Positions 35,656-42,043 of a stretch of 42,043 nucleotides of DNA are shown here, in pieces (the first letter of the stretch is position 1; every line of letters starts with the position of its first letter). The translations under genes and the position numbers were made by a program. Origin of the DNA: Crocosphaera sp. GTDB taxonomy: Bacteria; Cyanobacteriota; Cyanobacteriia; Cyanobacteriales; Microcystaceae. The stretch is taken from positions 1 to 42,043 of the forward strand of contig JASJDD010000011.1 of the NCBI GenBank assembly GCA_030065735.1, in the 5' to 3' direction. Under the pieces are notes generated by a model. It saw only the letters and a program-made list of their open reading frames with translations, ran no database searches and was not told the origin of the DNA.

Positions 35656-36750
35656 CTATTTTTTGGGTAATGATTGAGTACGAATTAAAATCCATTTTTG
35701 TAAGGGAACAAAAAATAAAAAAAATAAAAAAAATTTAACCCAATCTAGAACAGTTTCTTTAAGAGAATAATAACTTTTATTACTTTGTTCTAAAAGACTA
35801 CCAAAAAAAAGAGTGAATACAAAGATTACAAAAGGGATCATAATAAAATTAATATATAAAAACTGATCATAGGAACTTTTTTTTGCTAATTGAGTGGAAG
35901 CAAAAATTGATAAGAAAATAATACATAATATAATTCCCATTCCTATTCTTAGCCCTAATAAGTTAGATTGATCAATGGGAATATGTAAAAAAGCCAACAA
36001 ATCGATTTCAGCATTGTGTAAAAATATACCTAGAAATACACTAATAATCGTCAATAGAATTACATAAATTGCCAACAATCCCAAAGTACGCCAGTTACTA
36101 TGCTTTTTAATCATTAAAATTAGGATTCCTAAGATAGCAAAAATAGCATGAAAAAACCAATGAATATCGTAAGGTAAATTGTCGGTGTCTTCATTTATAT
36201 CTGTAGCCATAAAATTTCTGATATCATTACACTTCTTAGAACTCTTATCGCTATCACAATTGATGTCTCCTAATGTACAAAATTTATCTTCCCATACCAC
36301 ATTCTCTTCACACTTAGTATCCTTATGAATAATAGGGTCGGTGTTAGCGATTTTATCAATAGCTGTCCAAGTCATTGTCAAGGAACAAAGGGTAATAATC
36401 AGAGTACAAATAGTATAAATAATTATTTCTAAAAATTCATTAATCCAGTTAGTATTACCATACTCTTGTTCAATATTAAATAAACATTGTCTGCTAAACC
36501 AGTATACAAAAGCTACTAATTCAGCTAACATCACTATGACAATGATAAATCTGATAAATTCATCTATTTGATGCGGTTGAATTAATAAGCGAACTAGGGA
36601 ATTTAAAATAATATTAGCTAATAGTCCATAATAAAAAACATAATGTATTTTTGTTACCCATATACGAGGATAATTGAGCAATAAATATCGATCAGCTCTT
36701 TGCAGAAATTTAGGATTGATACAATTTAAAATAATCTCTGGGGTTTTCAT
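35656..36750 (-). CDS. Eight-helix membrane protein, probable permease partner of the ABC ATPase
   Basis: A 364-residue integral membrane protein with about eight helices: roughly 40-60, 66-86, 105-130, 197-217, 222-245, 262-282, 297-320 and 335-355. No known family is recognised. The loop between helices 3 and 4 (about 132-195) is highly charged and has four cysteines, in TKCEE, KFCTL, INCDS and KKCND, suggesting two disulfides on the outer face. Its start codon overlaps the ATPase stop by four bases (ATGA), so the two are translationally coupled, the arrangement expected for an ABC-2-type transporter. What it moves, or whether it senses, is unknown. Confidence 0.75.
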   Translation of the reverse strand: MKTPEIILNCINPKFLQRADRYLLLNYPRIWVTKIHYVFYYGLLANIILNSLVRLLIQPHQIDEFIRFIIVIVMLAELVAFVYWFSRQCLFNIEQEYGNTNWINEFLEIIIYTICTLIITLCSLTMTWTAIDKIANTDPIIHKDTKCEENVVWEDKFCTLGDINCDSDKSSKKCNDIRNFMATDINEDTDNLPYDIHWFFHAIFAILGILILMIKKHSNWRTLGLLAIYVILLTIISVFLGIFLHNAEIDLLAFLHIPIDQSNLLGLRIGMGIILCIIFLSIFASTQLAKKSSYDQFLYINFIMIPFVIFVFTLFFGSLLEQSNKSYYSLKETVLDWVKFFLFFLFFVPLQKWILIRTQSLPKK

Positions 36751-38222
36751 CTTTCTGTCTTAAATAAACGTCGAGTTGATTTACTGATATCTCTAAAATA
36801 TTTTAGGGTAATATTATGATCAATAAAAAGTTTCATCATATCATTAGCAGTAATACTTCTTGAAGTATTAACAATATATTGATGATGACCAATAATTTGA
36901 ATTTCAGTATATGATATTTTTTCTAATATATCCATTAATTCCTCTTTCGATAAACGACAACCTAACTCAAAAGCATTTTCCTCCCTATCTTCCCCAAAAT
37001 TTGCTAATTTTCCATTATACAAGACAGAACCTTCTTTAATAAATACAATATTGTTAGTAATACTTTCAACCTCATATAAATGCTGTGAACTCAAAATTAT
37101 AGCTTTAGGATGAGCCAAAGAATCAGCTAAATATCTTAAATCCTGTAAAAATAATAGCTGAGTATTAACATCAAGATTAGCCAAGGGTTCATCTAATACT
37201 AAAAGTTTGGGTTTCCAAACCAAAGCTTTAGCCAATGCAAATCTCATTTTAAACCCTCCGGAAATCTCATTCCAAGTTGCATTTCTATATTTATCTAAAC
37301 CTAATCTCCAGAGAATAAAATCAACTTCGTCTTCGTTTTCTTTCCCTTTAATTCCGTGAATAGCTGCTGCAAAATGCAAGTTATCAACTAATAAACCAGA
37401 CCACTTCGGTAACTCTTGAGGAATATAAGCAATTTGTTGTTTGATTTGATACCAATTATGTTTTTTTAGGTCAATTAAAACAGGATATTTAAGAACACCA
37501 CTACTTTGTGCTAATTCACCAATAATGATTCTTAATAAGGTGGTTTTACCGTTTCCATTTTCACCTACAAGAGAGGTTATTTCACCAAACTTTAATTCTA
37601 ATTCAGGTAAAATCAACTTAAAATCACTCACTTTGCCTGAATATTGTTTGGTAATGTTACTAGCATAAACAACAATATTATCAGGAGAATCAATAATAAA
37701 GTCTCTTTTTTCTTTCCATAATTGTTTTTCTTTTTCTAAAGGAGTCTTAGGTATTTCATTTGAATTATTTTCTTGATTTTCGTTTGGTGGAGGAAATTCA
37801 ATGATGTTATCTTCTAAGTTATCTTCTACTAAATTATTTTTTGAATTGAAAGTTGTTGTAAGTTCATTTAACTCTTGATATTTAAGAGTAGAGATACTGT
37901 TATATTTAGGCTTAGATAACTTATTATACTCTTCAAGAATCAAATCAACAAACTCTAAAATACTATAAGTTAAGGCTGTGATATTTCGACTAATTATCTC
38001 GGCTGAAATACTACCCTTTCGTTTGTTTTCTTGTAATTGAGCGTAACGACGCTGAAAATCAATAGCTTCATACTTTCGTTTCTTATCAATAGCAAAATCT
38101 TCAGCAAAATAGCCTACTCTTTTTGTCGCTAACTCAAGCTGATTATTTTTAATCAAATCTTGAATTTCTGTAACAAAACTTTCTAGTTTTTGTCTTTCTA
38201 AGTTGTTATCCCTTGCTTGCAT
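36747..38222 (-). CDS. ABC ATPase with N-terminal EAD11-like adaptor domain
   Basis: A 491-residue cytosolic protein. Residues about 10-98 form a helical domain (LESFVTEIQDLIKNNQLELA, then ENKRKGSISAE, then YSILEFVDLILEEY) that aligns with the start of the last protein in the operon. An acidic linker follows to about 160. Residues about 180-415 are a transporter-type ABC ATPase: Walker A GENGNGKTT, Q-loop YIPQELPKWSG, signature EISGGFKMR (ISGGF in place of LSGGQ), Walker B LLVLDEPLANLD and H-loop SSQHLYEVE. The rest is the C-terminal domain seen in ABC-2 exporters. Adaptor domains on transporter ATPases are uncommon. First gene of the operon. Confidence 0.88.
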   Translation of the reverse strand: MQARDNNLERQKLESFVTEIQDLIKNNQLELATKRVGYFAEDFAIDKKRKYEAIDFQRRYAQLQENKRKGSISAEIISRNITALTYSILEFVDLILEEYNKLSKPKYNSISTLKYQELNELTTTFNSKNNLVEDNLEDNIIEFPPPNENQENNSNEIPKTPLEKEKQLWKEKRDFIIDSPDNIVVYASNITKQYSGKVSDFKLILPELELKFGEITSLVGENGNGKTTLLRIIIGELAQSSGVLKYPVLIDLKKHNWYQIKQQIAYIPQELPKWSGLLVDNLHFAAAIHGIKGKENEDEVDFILWRLGLDKYRNATWNEISGGFKMRFALAKALVWKPKLLVLDEPLANLDVNTQLLFLQDLRYLADSLAHPKAIILSSQHLYEVESITNNIVFIKEGSVLYNGKLANFGEDREENAFELGCRLSKEELMDILEKISYTEIQIIGHHQYIVNTSRSITANDMMKLFIDHNITLKYFRDISKSTRRLFKTER

Positions 38223-38308
38223 TTGAAAAAACTAAAATCTAGATATTTTGATATGATTTTACAACAAACCTCTAAAATTTTCCATATCTAGTACAAAATA
38301 AAAATATT

Positions 38309-38333
38309 GTAAGGTGGGCATTGCCAACCCTAC
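38309..38333. repeat. Palindromic intergenic repeat (GGTGGGCA/TGCCAACC)
   Basis: A near-perfect palindrome related to that at 20470-20494 (GTAAGGTG...CCCTAC frame conserved). It lies in the region between the divergent operon and antitoxin. Confidence 0.75.
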
Positions 38334-38394
38334 CATGTTGACAGTCTCTTTTTTATACTGTTAGGATACTTGGTAAAGATAAAACAGCAATTCT

Positions 38395-38641
38395 ATGGAT
38401 ATTTTTAGTACCACTGAAGCAAAAGATAACTTATTTGAGTTAGTCGAACAGGTAAATATTGATCATTTACCGCGAGTCATTACCAGTGAAAATGGAGATG
38501 CGATTTTACTCTCTAAAAAAGACTGGGAAAGTTTGCAAGAAACCCTTTATTTACAATCGATTCCTGGTTTTTTACAATCAATTAAAGAAGCAGAAAAATC
38601 TGATGATTGGGTATCTGAAGAAGAATTTTTTAGGGCGTTAG

Positions 38642-38658
<17 letters not shown>
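38395..38658 (+). CDS. Phd/YefM-family antitoxin
   Basis: An 87-residue antitoxin. The N-terminal DNA-binding fold is MDIFSTTEAKDNLFELVEQVN, followed by RVITSENGDAILLSKKDWESLQETLYL, as in YefM; the acidic C-terminal tail (SDDWVSEEEFFRALDD) is the toxin-binding peptide. It ends 17 bases into the toxin gene, the usual coupled arrangement. The toxin is truncated, so this antitoxin is probably an orphan or serves another copy. Confidence 0.92.
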
Positions 38659-38880
<222 letters not shown>

Positions 38881-38923
38881 CCATAATAAAATATAGCGTG
38901 ATAAAGAAAAGCCAGAAACATCC

Positions 38924-40327
38924 ATGAGTAAAGGAACCCTCTTCGATAAAGTTTGGGATACCCATACTGTTCAAATTTTACCTTCAGGACAAACCCAACT
39001 CTTCATCGGACTGCATTTGATCCACGAAGTTACCAGTCCCCAAGCGTTTGCTATGTTACGGGAAAGAGGACTCAAAGTATTGTATCCCGATCGCACGGTT
39101 GCCACGGTTGACCATATCGTCCCCACCGAAAACCAAGCCCGTCCTTTTGCTGATACCCTAGCAGAAGAGATGATGCAAGCATTGGAAAATAGTGCCAAAG
39201 AGAACGGTATTCGCTTCTATAATATCGGTTCAGGGAATCAAGGGATCGTCCATGTCATTGCGCCGGAACAAGGACTCACTCAACCCGGAATGATTATTGC
39301 TTGCGGTGACTCCCATACTTCCACTCACGGGGCCTTTGGGGCGATCGCTTTTGGTATCGGAACGTCACAAGTTCGGGATGTATTAGCATCCCAAACCCTC
39401 GCCCTCTCTAAGCTAAAAGTGCGTAAAATCGAAGTAAATGGCACGTTACCATCGGGAGTCTATGCTAAAGATGTGATCCTTCATATCATCCGTAAACTAG
39501 GGGTTAAAGGGGGTGTAGGGTACGCCTACGAATACGCAGGAACCACCTTTGCATCTATGTCTATGGAAGAACGGATGACCGTTTGTAATATGTCCATCGA
39601 AGGGGGTGCCAGATGTGGCTATATTAACCCCGATGATGTCACCTTTGACTACTTAAAAGGACGAGACTTTGCCCCCACAGGAGACGACTGGGAAAAAGCA
39701 GTCAGTTGGTGGCGTAGTATGGCTTCTGATGCTGATGCAGAGTACGATGATGTTGTTACCTTCGATGCTGCTGAGATCGAACCCACCGTAACTTGGGGAA
39801 TAACACCCGGTCAAGGTATTGGTATCAGTGAACCCGTCCCCACTCCTGAAAGTTTACCCGAAGGCGATCGCGCGATCGCCCAAGAAGCTTACAGTTATAT
39901 GCAGTTATCCCCTGGAACCCCCATCAAAGGGACGAAAGTCGATGTCTGTTTCATCGGCAGTTGTACCAATGGCCGTATTAGTGACCTCCGAGAAGCAGCA
40001 AAGTTTGCCAAAGGTCATCAGGTGGCCAATGGAGTCAAAGCGTTTGTGGTTCCCGGTTCAGAACGGGTTAAAGTACAAGCAGAACAAGAAGGGTTAGATA
40101 AAATCTTTGTCGAAGCCGGGTTTGAATGGCGTGAGGCTGGATGTTCGATGTGTTTAGCCATGAACCCCGATAAGTTACAAGGGGATCAAATTAGTGCCTC
40201 TTCCTCTAATCGTAACTTTAAAGGTCGTCAAGGATCATCAACAGGACGAACTTTATTAATGAGTCCGGCCATGGTGGTTGCTGCTGCGGTGAATGGTCAA
40301 GTCTCTGATGTGCGAGAACTGAGTTAA
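38924..40327 (+). CDS. leuC: 3-isopropylmalate dehydratase large subunit
   Basis: A 467-residue full-length aconitase-family protein. It forms a heterodimer with LeuD and isomerises 2-isopropylmalate to 3-isopropylmalate in leucine synthesis. Diagnostic segments are [27 protein letters not shown]-type region near 50-65, [12 protein letters not shown], and the [4Fe-4S] cysteines in [13 protein letters not shown] and [11 protein letters not shown]. leuD is not adjacent, as in other unicellular cyanobacteria. It begins 43 nt after the heptamer array, so the array lies inside or next to its promoter. Confidence 0.98.
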   Translation: MSKGTLFDKVWDTHTVQILPSGQTQLFIGLHLIHEVTSPQAFAMLRERGLKVLYPDRTVATVDHIVPTENQARPFADTLAEEMMQALENSAKENGIRFYNIGSGNQGIVHVIAPEQGLTQPGMIIACGDSHTSTHGAFGAIAFGIGTSQVRDVLASQTLALSKLKVRKIEVNGTLPSGVYAKDVILHIIRKLGVKGGVGYAYEYAGTTFASMSMEERMTVCNMSIEGGARCGYINPDDVTFDYLKGRDFAPTGDDWEKAVSWWRSMASDADAEYDDVVTFDAAEIEPTVTWGITPGQGIGISEPVPTPESLPEGDRAIAQEAYSYMQLSPGTPIKGTKVDVCFIGSCTNGRISDLREAAKFAKGHQVANGVKAFVVPGSERVKVQAEQEGLDKIFVEAGFEWREAGCSMCLAMNPDKLQGDQISASSSNRNFKGRQGSSTGRTLLMSPAMVVAAAVNGQVSDVRELS

Positions 40328-40338
40328 ACAGTGAACAG

Positions 40339-40372
40339 TTACCAGTGAACAGTTAATATTGTTCACTGGTAA
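40339..40372. terminator. Hairpin between convergent leuC and beta-propeller gene
   Basis: A perfect 13-base stem (TTACCAGTGAACA/TGTTCACTGGTAA) with an 8-base loop, 11 nt after leuC. There is no strong T-run, so a role as bidirectional terminator is plausible but unproven. Confidence 0.5.
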
Positions 40373-40380
40373 TCCTTAAT

Positions 40381-40401
40381 TATAAATTATAAATTATAAA
40401 T
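40381..40401. repeat. Heptamer tandem repeat (TATAAAT x3)
   Basis: Three copies of TATAAAT just before the stop codon of the minus-strand propeller gene. Confidence 0.85.
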
Positions 40402-40404
40402 TCT

Positions 40405-41910
40405 TCAAGGTAGCCATTGAGGACGAAATCCCACTAAAGGTAACTCTTTTAACTCTGGTTTACTGTTAGGTTTATTGTTAATAGGAGGAATTAAGAGCCA
40501 TAATTTTCCTCCCACGATCGCTTGACCCGAATTATTAGTTAAATTATCCTCTAAACTAGGATCATCACTGGTTAAAACTTGGTCAAATAATAACGCTAAC
40601 CCATCAGGAGATAGACTAATTTTGATGTCTTGATAATCAGATAATTTAGCTAAGGGAGTTACTTCTCTTGTTTGAATATCAAACTTGGCAAAGTAGGGTT
40701 GTTCTCGATACTCGTCTCCTTCTAAGAGTTCTGTCAGCAAACAATATAATTGATTTCCTGTTGGAGTAAATTGACAATCAACAATTGATCCTTGGGTATT
40801 TAAAAGTTCTTTTTGAATACCTTGATTATTAACATAAAATAACGATCTTGTGTAGCGTAAATTAGCATTATCTGTATTAAAGTCAACCATCGCTGCTGAA
40901 TTACCTTTAGGGGAAAAATCTAATAGTTGACCGAACTTCGGTAAAAAGTCCAAGGGTTCTGCTGCTGGTTCTAAGGGTAAAATTCCGATTCCTTCGCCCC
41001 TGGCAACAGCTAATGCTTGATTATCAGGAGTGATTTCAAAATCTCCCCCTGTAACCTTTAATCGTTCTGGTTTTTCTCCCTTTTTAACTATCCATAGATC
41101 AAAGTCTGCTGGATTTTCACGGTTAACTCTTTGGATAACAATGGTTTCTCCATCAGAGGAAAGATCAAATTGATTATTTTGATAGGTTTCGTTATCTAAA
41201 ATTTCTTCGATTTTACCAGCAGAATTATTGTTAGTATCTTCGACTCCATTATTAACCCCAGTGGTAACAGTATAAAGTTTTAATTGTCGTAGGCCATCAA
41301 TTCCTAACCCTTTCTCATAAGCGGAAAATAAAAGGCGATCGCCTTCCGGATAAAATTCAAAATTCATCACCACTAAATCCGATGGGGTTAAAATCTTTTT
41401 ATGTTGTTGTGTGATGTTATAAAAAACAAGTCTTCCTTGTTCTTCTCCTTGGGTTCCAATGTAAGCTAAAGCGCGATCGCGACTTTGGAAAGTTCCGACA
41501 AAGGGTTCCATTTCTTGGCCTTGTTGATTATTTTCCCTAAATCTTTCTCTTGCTTCACTTAACTGAATTGTATAGGTTTGGCCATAGGGAACAGGGGTTT
41601 CTGGGGTGTAAGCTAAGCGACGACCAGCCCAACTTACTTTACCAGGAAGTGGGGGATCAATGACTAAATTTTTCTCCACAGTTGCTTTATCCATGGGACG
41701 ATCAAAGGTTAAAATAAACGCCCGATCTTTACTACTAATAGTCTGTTCTTCCCAGCTAAAATTTTCGACTTGGGGACCTTTTCTTAAAAAACAATTATCA
41801 CCACAAAGTTTATCCCCAATCATCAAACCAGAAATGAGGATACTAAACCCTCCAATTAACAACACAGAAAGTTTATCAATAGGTTGTTGTAATGTAAGTT
41901 TATTCATCAT
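40405..41910 (-). CDS. Membrane-anchored Ig-like/beta-propeller protein
   Basis: About 501 residues. An N-terminal hydrophobic segment (SVLLIGGFSILISGLMIGDKLC) acts as anchor or uncleaved signal. Residues about 50-125 form an Ig-like domain (RAFILTFDRPMDKATVEKNL, then LAYTPETPVPYGQTYTIQLS), of the Big_5 type. The rest resembles a TolB/WD40-like propeller with repeated strands of the type DGETIVIQR, NQALAVARG, PTGNQLYCLL and PDGLALLFD. Cyanobacterial members lie on the outside of the plasma membrane; function is unknown. The frame can also start three codons upstream at a TTG (41919); I use ATG 41910. It is convergent with leuC. Confidence 0.8.
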   Translation of the reverse strand: MMNKLTLQQPIDKLSVLLIGGFSILISGLMIGDKLCGDNCFLRKGPQVENFSWEEQTISSKDRAFILTFDRPMDKATVEKNLVIDPPLPGKVSWAGRRLAYTPETPVPYGQTYTIQLSEARERFRENNQQGQEMEPFVGTFQSRDRALAYIGTQGEEQGRLVFYNITQQHKKILTPSDLVVMNFEFYPEGDRLLFSAYEKGLGIDGLRQLKLYTVTTGVNNGVEDTNNNSAGKIEEILDNETYQNNQFDLSSDGETIVIQRVNRENPADFDLWIVKKGEKPERLKVTGGDFEITPDNQALAVARGEGIGILPLEPAAEPLDFLPKFGQLLDFSPKGNSAAMVDFNTDNANLRYTRSLFYVNNQGIQKELLNTQGSIVDCQFTPTGNQLYCLLTELLEGDEYREQPYFAKFDIQTREVTPLAKLSDYQDIKISLSPDGLALLFDQVLTSDDPSLEDNLTNNSGQAIVGGKLWLLIPPINNKPNSKPELKELPLVGFRPQWLP

Positions 41911-41934
41911 TTTAATCAATAACCGATAACTGTT

Positions 41935-42043
41935 AACGAAGTCAGAAGTCAGAAGTCAAAAGTTGTTTTTGAGACAAAGATTTACGCTCCGTCTCAAAAA
42001 CTGTTCGCGGCTCGACTGAGCTTCGCCGAACGTCCTTCAAAGG
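41935..42043 (+). repeat. Dispersed repeat family, copy 4, cut by the window edge
   Basis: TTAACGAAGTCAGAAGTCAGAAGTC, AAAAGTTGTTTTTGAGACA and the following CTCAAAAACTGTTCGC match the repeat at 13769-13853 (inverted) and 7541-7700. A palindromic region (GTTCGCGG...CCGAAC) and CCTTCAAAGG at the end recall the hairpin of the other copies. Confidence 0.7.

Overview
This window is a chromosomal segment of a unicellular cyanobacterium, most likely a Cyanothece/Crocosphaera/Rippkaea-type relative. Supporting evidence: many copies of the octamer GCGATCGC (HIP1), a CcaA-type beta-carbonic anhydrase, a Cup-type CO2 hydration protein, a Ycf20-like protein, the plant/cyanobacterial type of glycerate kinase, a DUF3611 membrane protein, and many heptanucleotide tandem repeats between genes. 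Most genes are core genome; two AT-rich stretches look like accessory islands. No tRNA, rRNA or CRISPR array was found by eye.

Layout. 0.3-2.4 kb: a serine alpha/beta hydrolase with a beta-rich tail, then a small unknown gene. 2.6-5.4 kb, minus strand: an SDR-folE pair and accA. 5.5-7.5 kb, minus: a secreted protein joining two unrelated nuclease families. 7.5-9.1 kb: dispersed repeats, a small conserved gene and a TspO-like membrane protein. 9.3-12.1 kb, minus, island 1: a membrane/TPR protein preceded by a small ORF; the two reading frames meet at a U_UUU_UUA heptamer and look like one gene split by a -1 shift. 12.2-16.9 kb, minus: ftsY and polA. 17.0-21.4 kb, plus: an M16 peptidase, a fructosamine-kinase-like gene, then a Cup-type protein and ccaA, two inorganic-carbon genes side by side. 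21.5-25.1 kb: an orphan HicB-like gene, an exported pentapeptide-repeat protein, a Kef-type antiporter and a polar amino-acid binding protein. 25.2-27.4 kb, minus: a GH57 glycosidase. 27.7-31.1 kb, plus: an unknown gene, DUF3611, ycf20-like and glycerate kinase. 31.2-32.9 kb: an Rpn-like nuclease and a ROK glucokinase.

32.9-38.9 kb, island 2, is the most unusual part. A PEP-CTERM gene has lost its 5' end at a decayed TnpB element bounded by 30-bp hairpin-forming inverted repeats. Beyond the element lies a second, decayed copy of the 3' end of the ROK gene. Then comes a compact minus-strand three-gene operon: an ABC ATPase carrying an N-terminal helical domain, an eight-helix membrane protein with a four-cysteine exposed loop, and a small protein that starts with the same helical domain as the ATPase. 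That domain resembles effector-associated domain 11 (EAD11) of bacterial conflict systems. I infer a membrane-coupled, ABC-powered conflict or stress system in which the ATPase and the small protein meet through matching adaptor domains. The island ends with an antitoxin whose RelE/YoeB-type toxin is cut short by a heptamer array; the same heptamer, inverted, lies at the other side of the operon.

The window closes with leuC and a lipoprotein-like or membrane-anchored beta-propeller protein with an Ig-like domain, followed by another copy of the dispersed repeat.
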